DNA from: Desulfobacteraceae bacterium
GTDB lineage: Bacteria; Desulfobacterota; Desulfobacteria; Desulfobacterales; Desulfosalsimonadaceae
Length of the DNA: 51,279 bases
Direction: 5' to 3'
Assembly: GCA_014237465.1 (NCBI GenBank)
Contig: JABZFM010000030.1
Span: forward strand, 1-51,279
Shown: positions 1 to 8,877 of the stretch, piece after piece
How positions within the stretch are numbered: the first letter of the stretch is position 1
Layout: each line of letters opens with the position of its first letter
Program-made: the position numbers and the translations under genes
Notes under the pieces: model-generated
Seen by the model: only the letters and a program-made list of their open reading frames with translations
What the model was told of the DNA's origin: nothing
Database searches by the model: none

Positions 1-514
1 GTTATAAAGGCTGGTTCAGTTCAACATTTTATCTATCATTGCAATCAGTTAATCACAACTGAGGCATTTGTTGGAGTGACTGCTTGTGCGTAAATCAGTG
101 GCATCGTGTTTGGCAACGAAAGATAAAACGCTTATTATTGTATTGTTCATTTTTTCAGATTACTGAAATATGCAACCATGCTTGATATATTGCTCTCCGC
201 TAAAATCTGCATTCCTCTGCATAATGCAATAGCTATTCGACACCCCATAAGAAATCAGACAACCACAAGATACAGCGTTTCCCCTCATCTCATTTTTTTC
301 ATTCTCCAAATATCAGAAAAAAATTCAGTCCTCTTTTTTGGGATCGCCACCGATAGTAGCTTGGTGGCTATATGGCTCGCGGAGTAATAAGAGAAAAGAC
401 CTGGAATTGTCTTTTCAGTTCTACATGTATTCTCCTGATTATTGCCGTAAAAAATATGATACCAGTCGTATTTTAATATGACTTTTCTAATTAACGGCGA
501 TACAGTGATCACAT
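1..514. other. Left-edge region with no assignable gene
   Basis: About half a kilobase without a gene I can support. The first frame is open from the window edge to a stop at 91-93 (about 30 codons), which could be the tail of a gene outside the window, but its translation resembles nothing I recognise. Other open frames here are short and lack ribosome-binding sites. The only visible structure is a small inverted repeat at 393-416. Confidence 0.5.
393..416. terminator. Small inverted repeat, possible terminator
   Basis: An 8-bp perfect stem (GAAAAGAC/GTCTTTTC) with an 8-nt loop lies about 100 bp beyond the 3' end of the minus-strand methyltransferase. It has no long T tract, so a role in ending the long minus-strand transcript is only possible. 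It may equally be chance in AT-rich DNA. Confidence 0.25.
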
Positions 515-1198
515 TTATACCCCCGGTAAATCTTCCGGCAACTCCCCGCATTCTATTCGCCTCAGGACACCAAGGGTTTTGGTCATGGACAGCACTTGAA
601 ACAGGCCGGAAGCCGCCGCCAGTTTAAAAATATAATGCGGCGCCTGCCCGCCTTCATCCGGGTTCTTGAATATATCATGAATCAGCAGATAACCGCCCGG
701 CAGAATATGCCCTATCCAGGAATTATAATCCGTGTACGCAGCAGCAAATGTATGACCGCCGTCAATAAACACCATGCCCAGCGGGGTTGCCCAGTGACGG
801 GCTGCAACTTCCGATCGGGAAATAATCGGAACCACTGTATTCTCAAGCCCACCGTCAATTATGGTGTTGCGAAACAACGGGAATGTATCCATTCGCCCCT
901 GCCGGATATCATAGGTTTCCGGATCAAAATACCCTTCCCCGGGCTGTTGTTCTTCAGATCCGGTGTGATGATCCACTGCAAATAAGGTACTGTTGTTTTT
1001 TCGGCAAGCTGCCCCGAGATAAAGCGTCGACTTTCCGCAATAACTCCCGATTTCCAGACAGGGCCCCAGCCGGCTCGCCTCCAGTCCTATCTGATACAGC
1101 CGCAATCCTTCATCTTTATCCAAAAACCCCTTTGTCCGGTCTATCAGCTTTTCATCAAGGCCTGTACATTGCTTTTCCACATCAATCCATTCCATCAT
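515..1198 (-). CDS. Class I SAM-dependent methyltransferase (Methyltransf_24-like)
   Basis: Predicted soluble methyltransferase of about 227 residues; the substrate is unknown. The S-adenosylmethionine-binding motif I appears as LEIGSYCGKST, and a later acidic segment VFIDGGHTF is followed by PGGYLLIHDIF, the pattern of the CmcI/Methyltransf_24 group. The open frame extends 26 codons further upstream into ftsK. I prefer the paired ATG ATG at 1193-1198 because it leaves only about 15 bp overlap with the ftsK stop (1182-1184), and the extra residues are Arg-rich and unlike the family. No strong ribosome-binding site is visible, so translation may be coupled to ftsK. It is the last gene of the minus-strand run. 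Confidence 0.8.
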   Translation of the reverse strand: MMEWIDVEKQCTGLDEKLIDRTKGFLDKDEGLRLYQIGLEASRLGPCLEIGSYCGKSTLYLGAACRKNNSTLFAVDHHTGSEEQQPGEGYFDPETYDIRQGRMDTFPLFRNTIIDGGLENTVVPIISRSEVAARHWATPLGMVFIDGGHTFAAAYTDYNSWIGHILPGGYLLIHDIFKNPDEGGQAPHYIFKLAAASGLFQVLSMTKTLGVLRRIECGELPEDLPGV

Positions 1199-3440
1199 AA
1201 TTCTTAACCAATACCTCCCGGGCCTTAACACCATCAGACGGGCCGACAACCCCCTCCTCCTCCATAATTTCAACAATGCGGGCCGCCCGGTTGTAACCGA
1301 TTCTCAAGTGCCTCTGAATCATTGAAATCGATGCCTGACCGGACTTGGTGACCAGTGCGACGGCTTCATCATACCGCTCGTCATAATCCTCCTTATTACC
1401 GCCATTGACGGATTCCTTTTCCGGCGCTTCAAGAATTTCATGATCATATTCGGGCGGCTTTTGTTCTTTTAAAAACTCGATCACCTTCATCAATTCATCT
1501 TCTGTTATATACGCGCCATGGATACGCTGAAGCTTTGCGGTGCCCGGTGGCAGAAACAACATATCACCGTTGCCTAGGAGTGCTTCAGCACCGTTGGAAT
1601 CGATAATCGTTCTGGAGTCTGTCTTTGACGATACCTGAAATGACAGGCGAGTCGGAAAATTGGCTTTAATAATACCTGTCAGAACGTCGACCGAAGGCCG
1701 CTGGGTTGCGATGATCAAGTGAATGCCCGAAGCCCTGGCCATTTGCGCCAGGCGGGTCAGCCCGACTTCCACATCCCGCGAACCGACCATCATCAAATCC
1801 GCCAGCTCATCAATGATAATCACTATATACGGCAGTTTTTCTTTTAGGATTTCATCGTCCGGTCTCGGCTCAGCGGCTTCTTTCTCAACTTTGCGGTTAT
1901 ATTGCCGGATGTTTCGCACCCGGCTTTCAGACAATAATTTATACCGCCGCTCCATTTCCCGGACTGCCCAGAATAGCGCATTGGTTGCCTTTTTCATGTC
2001 CGTGACAACCGGAGAAATCAGATGCGGGATCCCGTCATAAACAGACAGTTCGATCCGTTTGGGATCGATCATGATCATTTTAACATCTTCGGGCATTGAT
2101 TTGTATAACAGACTGCAGATCATCGCATTTAAACCGACACTTTTACCGGTTCCGGTGGCACCGGCAATCAACAAATGCGGCATGTCCTCCAAGTTCGCAA
2201 CAACCGGATTACCGACGATATCCTTACCCATTCCCAGCGTCAGTTTGGATTTGGATTGATTAAAAACCTTAGAAGTAACAATATCTTTAAAGACGACAAC
2301 TTCACGTTGTAAATTCGGAACTTCAATCCCGATGACTGCCCTGCCGGGAATCGGAGCAATGATGCGAATACTGATGGCACGGAGCGCAAGGGCCAGATCA
2401 TCCGTTAGATTTACCACTTTGGTAATCTTAATTCCCGGCGCGGGTTTAAACTCAAAACGGGTAATCACCGGACCGGGAACGACGGTTTCCACCTTTCCCA
2501 GAACCCCGAAGTCGTCAAGCTTCTTTTCAAGGAGTTTTGAAAGAAACTTTAAATTCTCATGGTCCACCTCATTGATCTGCACATCCGCATCTTTTAATAA
2601 ATCTATTGAAGGGAGTTTTGTGCCGGTATCAAACCGCATGGATTCAAAGACCTGTTGTTTGGGAACCGGAACCGACCGAAGGGGCTTGGGGGGCAGCGTC
2701 TCCTTAATGAGGATTTCCTTTTCCTCACGGCCTTCATTTATTTTCTTTGCGCCCGCTTCTTTATTCTTTTTAAAAGGCAGCGCTATTTTTTTATCCTGAT
2801 TTTTACTTTTGCCATTTTGTGTATTTATTTTCTTTTTCTTAAACGCCCTTAATTCGGCCTTCCTGTTTTTTCTTTTTTCCAGAACATGAGAATATGTATT
2901 TTTTACCCGCCCGCCGGCCACAAGACTTAATTTTCCAAAATTTCGGATAGTGGCGACCACGGAAATACCGGTCGACAATATAAAACCAATCAGCAGAAAA
3001 AAAGATAAAATGACCATTCCACCGGTCCAGTTGGAATACTTGAGTAAAAACGACTTGATGGGAAGGCCAAGCATTCCGCCGGCAGTATAGTCATTGCCGA
3101 AAAGAACATAGGTTTCCTGAAAAAATGACAGCAGACTCCCGAAGGAAACAGTTAAAATAATCCCCCCGGATGCCATCGCGGATAGCGCCTGGCCTGAACG
3201 ATTTTTATAAAACTCAAGAAATCCGATAAAAAACAAAATCGGTATCAAGAAAGCACCCAGCCCGAACAATCCGATCAGAAAACCCGCCAGGTGAGCGCCA
3301 AAAAAACCGAAAAAATTTTCAATTTCTCCCATATGCCCGGCATGGTGGATTGACGGATCATCCGGGCTGTATGAAAGAAGACTGCCCAGTGAAAAAATAA
3401 CAATAAAAATCAATATGATGCTGACTAATTCTTTACGCAT
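1182..3440 (-). CDS. ftsK: DNA translocase FtsK/SpoIIIE
   Basis: Septum-anchored ATP-driven DNA pump that clears chromosome ends from the closing division site and delivers dimer-resolution sites to XerCD. The 752-residue protein has about four hydrophobic N-terminal segments (first ~170 residues), a Lys-rich linker of ~100 residues, the alpha/beta RecA-like motor with Walker A GATGTGKSVGLN near residue 425 and Walker B-like IVIIIDELADLMM, and a C-terminal winged-helix gamma domain (ISMIQRHLRIGYNRAARI) that reads polar chromosome sequences. The linker is far shorter than in E. coli FtsK, as is common outside Enterobacteria. It sits 56 bp after RNase J on the same strand. Confidence 0.96.
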   Translation of the reverse strand: MRKELVSIILIFIVIFSLGSLLSYSPDDPSIHHAGHMGEIENFFGFFGAHLAGFLIGLFGLGAFLIPILFFIGFLEFYKNRSGQALSAMASGGIILTVSFGSLLSFFQETYVLFGNDYTAGGMLGLPIKSFLLKYSNWTGGMVILSFFLLIGFILSTGISVVATIRNFGKLSLVAGGRVKNTYSHVLEKRKNRKAELRAFKKKKINTQNGKSKNQDKKIALPFKKNKEAGAKKINEGREEKEILIKETLPPKPLRSVPVPKQQVFESMRFDTGTKLPSIDLLKDADVQINEVDHENLKFLSKLLEKKLDDFGVLGKVETVVPGPVITRFEFKPAPGIKITKVVNLTDDLALALRAISIRIIAPIPGRAVIGIEVPNLQREVVVFKDIVTSKVFNQSKSKLTLGMGKDIVGNPVVANLEDMPHLLIAGATGTGKSVGLNAMICSLLYKSMPEDVKMIMIDPKRIELSVYDGIPHLISPVVTDMKKATNALFWAVREMERRYKLLSESRVRNIRQYNRKVEKEAAEPRPDDEILKEKLPYIVIIIDELADLMMVGSRDVEVGLTRLAQMARASGIHLIIATQRPSVDVLTGIIKANFPTRLSFQVSSKTDSRTIIDSNGAEALLGNGDMLFLPPGTAKLQRIHGAYITEDELMKVIEFLKEQKPPEYDHEILEAPEKESVNGGNKEDYDERYDEAVALVTKSGQASISMIQRHLRIGYNRAARIVEIMEEEGVVGPSDGVKAREVLVKNYDGMD

Positions 3441-3496
3441 TTATTCTTTCAATCTAATAATATTAAGTTGTAAAAAACTATAGACGCCCATAAAAT

Positions 3497-5149
3497 TTAT
3501 ATCTCCATGATAAACGGCAGTATGACCGGTTTTCGCTTTATTGTAAAATTAAAATATTCTCTTAAAGCCCGGTGCAGTCTTTTGCTAAGCACTTCAACCC
3601 GATCAGTCGGATCAAAAATACTGATATCTTCTATTATTTCCAAAATAACGCATTTGGCATCCTCAATAATATGACCGGTTTCGTGTTCAAACACAAATCC
3701 CTTCGAGGCAATCTCCGGACCATAAACAATAAAACCGGTTTCTTCATCCAAAGCAATGGTGACCACCACCAGGCCTTCTTCGGAAAGAAGCCGTCTTTCC
3801 TTTAAAACCAGACGTCCCACGTCCCCAATACCCTTGCCGTCCACAAGGATCCGGCTGGTGGAAATATTCCCGTTAATGCGGCCCCCGTGTTCATCAAATT
3901 CAATAATCTGGCCATTTTCCACGAGCAACACCTGGTCTTTGGGGATGCCGACTTCTTCCGCCAGCTTGGCGTGGTGGAACAAATGGCGGTACTCGCCATG
4001 AATGGGAATAAAATAATCCGGCATGGTCAGGTTGATCATTTCTTTCAGTTCATCCCGAAATGCATGCCCGGAGACATGAATTTCAGATATTTTCTCATAA
4101 ATAACATCTGCGCCTTTCCGGAAAAGATCATTGATGATTTTGGCAATCGCCTTTTCATTACCCGGTATGAATTTGGAAGACAGAATAACCGTGTCTCCTT
4201 TTTCAACTTTTATCTGCTTGTGCATTCCGGTTGACATCCGGGTCAGCGCGGACATGGGCTCTCCCTGGCTGCCGGTTGTCATAATCAGAATCTCATCCGG
4301 AGAATATTGATCAATCAGATCGACATCAATCTCCATGCCGTCCGGAATGTGAAGCATATCAAGGCCCATTGCTGTTTTTACACTCAACTCGATGCTTCTG
4401 CCGTTAAAAACGATTTTGCGTTTACCGGATTTAATAATATTGACGACCTGCTGAATTCTGGCAATATTTGACGCAAAAAGGGCGACAATCACCCGGCCCT
4501 TGCTGTTTGAAATAATTTTTCGGAGTGTTTCTCCAACAATTTCATCGGAGATTGTTCGTCCGTCTTTCTCCACATTTGTCGAATCGGACAGGAGTGCAAG
4601 CACCCCTTCTCCACCGAGTCGTTCAAATGTATCAATGTCGGTCATCATCCCCGGAATCTCTGTCTCCGACAGTTTAAAGTCGCCGGTATGAACAATACGT
4701 CCGACCGGGGTACTGATAACGATCCCGACCCCGTCCACAACGCTGTGATTGACCCTGATAAACTCAAAATCAAACGGGGGGATCTGCAATTTTTCCCTGG
4801 GCGATATTTCATGTAAATAGGTGACGGACAGGAGGTCGTGCTCTTCAATTTTTCGCCGGAGCATACCAATCGTAAAGCCGGTTGCGTAAACCGGAATATT
4901 GACTTCCTTGAGCAGGTACGGTAACGCGCCGATATGATCCTCATGGGCATGGGTTAAAATAATACCGGCGACTTTGTCCTTGTTCTTCCGGATATAATCC
5001 ATATCCGGGATAACATAATCCACCCCCAGCATGTAATCTTCCGGAAACATCAGGCCTGCATCGATGATGACAATCGTGTCTTCATATTCAAAAACCATCA
5101 TATTCAGACCGATTTCCCCGAGCCCCCCGATGGGAATAATTTTAAGCAT
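3497..5149 (-). CDS. rnj: Ribonuclease J
   Basis: Metallo-beta-lactamase/beta-CASP ribonuclease involved in mRNA decay and RNA maturation (5'-to-3' exonuclease and endonuclease in characterised members). The zinc-binding motif H67-A-H69-E-D71-H72 is intact. The beta-CASP region (MTTGSQGEPMSALTRM) and the later VSGHAFRDEL and IPIHGEYRHL segments are those of RNase J. At 550 residues it has the family's usual length including the C-terminal domain. It begins with an ATG 45 bp after the preceding small gene and has no strong Shine-Dalgarno sequence. Confidence 0.95.
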   Translation of the reverse strand: MLKIIPIGGLGEIGLNMMVFEYEDTIVIIDAGLMFPEDYMLGVDYVIPDMDYIRKNKDKVAGIILTHAHEDHIGALPYLLKEVNIPVYATGFTIGMLRRKIEEHDLLSVTYLHEISPREKLQIPPFDFEFIRVNHSVVDGVGIVISTPVGRIVHTGDFKLSETEIPGMMTDIDTFERLGGEGVLALLSDSTNVEKDGRTISDEIVGETLRKIISNSKGRVIVALFASNIARIQQVVNIIKSGKRKIVFNGRSIELSVKTAMGLDMLHIPDGMEIDVDLIDQYSPDEILIMTTGSQGEPMSALTRMSTGMHKQIKVEKGDTVILSSKFIPGNEKAIAKIINDLFRKGADVIYEKISEIHVSGHAFRDELKEMINLTMPDYFIPIHGEYRHLFHHAKLAEEVGIPKDQVLLVENGQIIEFDEHGGRINGNISTSRILVDGKGIGDVGRLVLKERRLLSEEGLVVVTIALDEETGFIVYGPEIASKGFVFEHETGHIIEDAKCVILEIIEDISIFDPTDRVEVLSKRLHRALREYFNFTIKRKPVILPFIMEI

Positions 5150-5194
5150 AATTTTAGCTTATTTAAAATTGTGTTTCATAAATTTGATGACGGA

Positions 5195-5527
5195 TCAGGT
5201 CATGACCTCAAGTCGCTCAAAAATTGCGTCAATAAAACGGATTAACCAGAGAAACTGGTCTTCGGTCGCATATTGAATACAATCACATCGGATCCTGTTT
5301 TTTGTCCGAACCAACAGTTCCGTAACAAATGACGTTGAACTCAACTGAACTGTAAAATACAATGGATGGCATTCTTCGTGAGATGCCTGCTTTGGATCAT
5401 AGAGTACCGGATCCACCGGTATCCAGTAAATATTTCCCATATCCGCCGGACCGAAATGTTCATCCAGATACCCTTTGACCTTTTCATGATCCTGCGGTCT
5501 TAATTCATCAATAACATATTGTTTCAT
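5195..5527 (-). CDS. Conserved hypothetical protein
   Basis: A 110-residue acidic soluble protein that I do not recognise. It has no signal peptide or membrane segment. The sequence is proteinlike along its whole length: a helix-prone start, a PVDPVLYDP segment, a beta-rich middle (PLYFTVQLSSTSFVTELLVRT), then a CDCIQYATEDQFLWLIRFID end. It lies between the DNA-repair methyltransferase and RNase J with gaps of 24 and 45 bp, so it is probably co-transcribed. Its context does not reveal a function. Confidence 0.65.
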   Translation of the reverse strand: MKQYVIDELRPQDHEKVKGYLDEHFGPADMGNIYWIPVDPVLYDPKQASHEECHPLYFTVQLSSTSFVTELLVRTKNRIRCDCIQYATEDQFLWLIRFIDAIFERLEVMT

Positions 5528-5551
5528 AAATCAATATTTACCATACACATT

Positions 5552-6082
5552 TCAGATTCGCAAGAGGCTGTCTGATGCCTCTGCATTAATTAATAGTTGT
5601 TTCAGTTTGGTTCCTCCTCCAAAACCGCCTATTTTATTATCACTACGTATAACACGATGACAAGGAATAAGAACCGGAAATGGATTTTTTGATAACGCGG
5701 TTCCGACAAATCGGCAGGCTTTGGGACGTCCGATACACCGGGCAATTTCCTTATATGTTGACAGACTGCCATAAGGAATTTCAGCGGTTTGAAAATAAAC
5801 CGCCTTTTGGAGTTCCGTGACGCCTTCCCACAACATGTATTCCCATGGAATGACAACCGCCCTCCCCCCGATACAGTCACGTATTAATTGCACTGTTTCC
5901 TTCACTTTTTCATGAACACTGCAATCATTTGATGCGTCCATAAAAAGCAGTACGGAAGATTCATTTACTTTATTGCCCGGCAGCAATATACGACGAATTA
6001 TAAAAGGACTTTCCCTGTAGATAATAGACATATCCCCAATGGGTGTTTTAAAAGCAACGCTGTCCCGGGAATTTTTATTCAT
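5552..6082 (-). CDS. ogt: Methylated-DNA–protein-cysteine methyltransferase
   Basis: Suicidal DNA-repair protein that transfers alkyl groups from O6-alkylguanine to its own cysteine. The acceptor motif IPCHRVIRSD and the following GGFGGG loop are present near the C-terminus, with a PYGSLSTYKEIA helix-turn-helix segment before it. The chosen ATG at 6080-6082 overlaps the upstream gene's stop by 8 bp and gives 176 residues, the normal family size. A longer open frame upstream would add 33 residues out of phase with the LarA-like gene and looks non-homologous. It has the usual ribonuclease-like N-terminal domain. Ogt versus Ada C-terminal naming cannot be resolved here. Confidence 0.92.
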   Translation of the reverse strand: MNKNSRDSVAFKTPIGDMSIIYRESPFIIRRILLPGNKVNESSVLLFMDASNDCSVHEKVKETVQLIRDCIGGRAVVIPWEYMLWEGVTELQKAVYFQTAEIPYGSLSTYKEIARCIGRPKACRFVGTALSKNPFPVLIPCHRVIRSDNKIGGFGGGTKLKQLLINAEASDSLLRI

Positions 6083-7355
6083 CGGAAAAAAACTCCGGTA
6101 GATTTCCCGATTCGTTGAATGTGACCTTATGCCAGGGCGAGACCAAAGACATGTCCGGATTTTCAAGAACTTCACTTTCAAGCGACCGTGACACCTGCAG
6201 ATGTTTTAATGAGGCTGTATCTTTAATCCTGACTACCCGCAGATCATTATAATTTGCAACCCCTGTGGTCCGTGCACACGCATCAAGACATTTTCTGTCA
6301 CTATCAAAGTAAATCGGAATCGCCGCTTTTTCCGGAGAAATAGCAGTAATCGCATTCACATAAGTTTTTTCAATATCTAATCGCTCCACCAGCCGACTGG
6401 TCGTAAAATCAGCCAGGCCGATGCCGTTTGCGTTCCCGTCCGATCCCGGCGATAAATCCCTGACAAATATTCGCTTTACGTTTGGCGCAATTTTTATATC
6501 GCCGACAATATCCCGGTGACGCCCGGTGATGTTCGAATCCATGCCGATGCCGGAAATGTCCTTACCAAAATGATCAACAATGAGTATGTCAAGAAAATCA
6601 AATGGGATACTTCCCATCATATTAAACGCATTTTCTAACAGAATTTTTTCCCGGTCAATCAATTGATCCGGAAAAATCGCTTCAATATGAGCCAGCTTAC
6701 CATAGCCATCCTCTAAAAGGCCGACTCCAAAAAGCACATTCAATTTTTTCAACAAAATTTCCGCCGCTTCTTCAATAATTCCGAATGTATGATCAACAGC
6801 ATAACGATGAAACTCGGATGCCCCCTGGTCTTTTCCAAGACCGATGGTCATCATTTTACAAAGACCGCTTTCAATGTCGGCTTTAAATTTTGTATGGGGT
6901 TTGATGCGGTTTATGATGACCAGATGATCAGCTGAAAGGGCTGCCTTTGAAACATATATATTTAACCCGGAAGGATGCGTGGCAATGCATTGGGTCTCCA
7001 TGTCTGCTACAATCGGAACCTTCATCGTTTCTTCAGTAATCCGGTATTTTTCAAGCACTGCCTTCTGCCCGATGGCAGTGGCGCCCCCATGACTCCCCAT
7101 GGCCGGCACAATAAACGGTTTAAAGCCTTTTTGCTCAAGAAACCGAAGGCATTGGTCAACCACAATATGCAGGTTGTCAATATTGCGACTGCCAACCGCA
7201 ACCGCAACGGTTTTTCCGTTGTTTGATTGGAACTGATCAGGTATGCGATCAAAGGATGTCCGGATGTCCTCAGGGATATGTGAAATCCCGGACTTAAAAA
7301 ACTTTTGCCGGACAATCGCCATTTCCGGAAATATAAACGGAAAATGTTTGTTCAT
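6075..7355 (-). CDS. LarA-like (DUF2088) domain protein
   Basis: A 426-residue protein resembling the N-terminal catalytic region of nickel-dependent lactate racemase LarA and the wider DUF2088 group. Supporting segments are VAVAVGSRNI, VPAMGSHGGAT, NRIKPHTKF and GLGKDQGA. Members of this group are often misannotated; only LarA itself is well characterised, and its pincer cofactor is made by LarBCE, none of which is in this window. The reaction is therefore unknown. It overlaps ogt by 8 bp and follows the ferredoxin gene after 251 bp of repeat-rich sequence. Confidence 0.75.
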   Translation of the reverse strand: MNKHFPFIFPEMAIVRQKFFKSGISHIPEDIRTSFDRIPDQFQSNNGKTVAVAVGSRNIDNLHIVVDQCLRFLEQKGFKPFIVPAMGSHGGATAIGQKAVLEKYRITEETMKVPIVADMETQCIATHPSGLNIYVSKAALSADHLVIINRIKPHTKFKADIESGLCKMMTIGLGKDQGASEFHRYAVDHTFGIIEEAAEILLKKLNVLFGVGLLEDGYGKLAHIEAIFPDQLIDREKILLENAFNMMGSIPFDFLDILIVDHFGKDISGIGMDSNITGRHRDIVGDIKIAPNVKRIFVRDLSPGSDGNANGIGLADFTTSRLVERLDIEKTYVNAITAISPEKAAIPIYFDSDRKCLDACARTTGVANYNDLRVVRIKDTASLKHLQVSRSLESEVLENPDMSLVSPWHKVTFNESGNLPEFFSDE

Positions 7356-7360
7356 AATAA

Positions 7361-7480
7361 ACTTGATGTCTCCGTAAAAAGTCGGATTTGGGGAGGTTTA
7401 TTTTTTTAACATATTGAATTTATTGATAGCAAAAGTCAGCAAACAGCCGATTTCTGACTTTTTACGAAGCCGTCAAACTT
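7361..7480. repeat. Imperfect palindromic intergenic repeat, copy 1
   Basis: An element of about 110-120 bp bounded by an exact 11-bp inverted repeat, CGTAAAAAGTC at 7373-7383 and its complement at 7456-7466. The pairing extends outward imperfectly. The right arm (7459-7477, minus strand) carries TTTGACGGCTTCGTAAAAA, a two-mismatch variant of the repeat seen at 11189-11207 and 15069-15087. Confidence 0.6.
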
Positions 7481-7550
7481 AAGAGGAGTAAAAAAATGTA
7501 ACGTTATAGCAGGAACCATTATACGCAAAGGGATGCGGGAGAAAATGGTG

Positions 7551-7590
7551 GGCTTCCCCGATGTATCAATAAGCAACACCCGGGGAAGCC
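7551..7590 (-). terminator. Stem-loop downstream of ferredoxin gene
   Basis: A perfect 10-bp GC-rich stem (GGCTTCCCCG with its complement CGGGGAAGCC) encloses a 20-nt loop and lies 17 bp past the ferredoxin stop. It is placed as expected for a terminator or an mRNA 3'-end stabiliser. The T-rich run after it on the minus strand is short. Confidence 0.5.
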
Positions 7591-7606
7591 GAAATCGTTT
7601 GAGATA

Positions 7607-7795
7607 TTAGGTTTCTTCGACGGTGATGGCGCCCGGATCACAAACTTCAATACAGCTGTCGCAACCAAGACATTCTTCCGCGTTGACCGGAACGGATTTG
7701 CCATCCTGCATTTCAAAAACCTCAACCGGACAAACATCAACACATTCTTCACAACCTTCACATTTGTCAGCATCTACGATAGGATTAAAAGCCAT
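7607..7795 (-). CDS. 2[4Fe-4S] bacterial-type ferredoxin
   Basis: A 62-residue low-potential electron carrier. Two cysteine motifs are visible: CEGCEECVDVCP and CLGCDSCIEVCDP, eight cysteines in all, the pattern for two [4Fe-4S] clusters. The start ATG is preceded by AAGGAGAAAGG, a strong ribosome-binding site. The partner enzyme is not evident from the neighbours. Confidence 0.95.
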   Translation of the reverse strand: MAFNPIVDADKCEGCEECVDVCPVEVFEMQDGKSVPVNAEECLGCDSCIEVCDPGAITVEET

Positions 7796-7929
7796 TTTTC
7801 CTTTCTCCTTTTTTTAAATATTTTATACGTCACCAATATACCATCTTCGTTATTTAATAGAGATATGTCTGAAAAAAATTCCTTACCTTAATTATAAAAT
7901 CGAGTCAAGAATTCTTGTATTTTTTTGAC

Positions 7930-8877
7930 TTACACCTCAAAAAAACCGAACAACGTATTTAACCAGCTATTTTCATTTCGTTTAGACAATATTTCATCTT
8001 TCAAAAAAAAGTTGCAGACGTCAACCGGATCAACTTCAGGCAGAATATATAATTTAAAATTTAATTTTCTGCCGGCCTCGGAATTAAAATCAGGGAGGCT
8101 AATCTGATCCGGGCCGGACCACGGGGTCGTGGCCAGATGCGTCAAATATTGAACAAATTCCTTTATTACTGCCTCCGGCTGATCGCAGCAAATTCCTTCA
8201 AAAGAAAACACCATTTCCAAACCTTTTTTATGATCAGCAATCTCATCAGACACCGCCTGGCTGTTTGTTACCAAAAAAGCAGATTCTTCAGCAGAATTTT
8301 TCATTAACCGGAACCAGGCCGCAATTCGTGAACCGGTCATATATGCGCCATAATCATTTTTAAACAGACTTTCCTTTGGCGGATCAAGGATTTTTTCCTC
8401 ACCGGTCATACTGGTAAACAAATCCAGTTCGTCATCTATTGACGATGCCAGTTTCTGATCAATCACACTCTGCTGCAAATCCAGTTCCTGGGCCATTAAA
8501 AGAAATAACCTGGACAAAAACACAGGATCCGGGTCAAAAATTTCATCTTCTTGATTCTTTAAAATATCCGTTCGAATCTGTGAGGTAAATGTTTTATTGG
8601 AAAAACCGTTTTTAAAAATATCCTTTAACGAAGCTTCTTCACCGTGGTGGAGCCGCCCCCATTGTTTAAATTCTTTTAAACAGCCAACCAGGCGGTCTTC
8701 ATCTTCAGAATACGGAACACGGATTTCAATGGAGCCGTTTTCCTCTAATTGGTGAAGCGCTTCCGGCTGATTGTTGGAAACCGGCTGAAAAACAATTATC
8801 CGGCCTAAAAACTGACTCAAGGGCTTTGCAACGGATTCCGGAATATATGTAAACGGAAAATAAATTGGTTTCATCAT
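7930..8877 (-). CDS. Hypothetical protein coupled to the CysK/CysRS-like gene
   Basis: A 315-residue, acidic, apparently cytosolic protein with no signal peptide or transmembrane segment; I recognise no family. The N-terminus MMKPIYFPFTYIPE is followed by helix-rich sequence (SRLFLLMAQELDLQQSVID) and a C-terminal segment YILPEVDPVDVCNFFL. Its ATG overlaps the stop of the preceding gene as ATGA at 8874-8877, so the two are probably translationally coupled and may work together. There is 134 bp before the ferredoxin gene. Confidence 0.7.
   Translation of the reverse strand: MMKPIYFPFTYIPESVAKPLSQFLGRIIVFQPVSNNQPEALHQLEENGSIEIRVPYSEDEDRLVGCLKEFKQWGRLHHGEEASLKDIFKNGFSNKTFTSQIRTDILKNQEDEIFDPDPVFLSRLFLLMAQELDLQQSVIDQKLASSIDDELDLFTSMTGEEKILDPPKESLFKNDYGAYMTGSRIAAWFRLMKNSAEESAFLVTNSQAVSDEIADHKKGLEMVFSFEGICCDQPEAVIKEFVQYLTHLATTPWSGPDQISLPDFNSEAGRKLNFKLYILPEVDPVDVCNFFLKDEILSKRNENSWLNTLFGFFEV

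Noticed and set aside
1-93. Open frame from the window edge, about 30 codons
   Set aside because: No recognisable protein, no composition bias and no support for a gene end; left as unassigned.
285-551. Minus-strand frame of 88 codons past the methyltransferase
   Set aside because: It overlaps the methyltransferase end, has no ribosome-binding site and an atypical composition.
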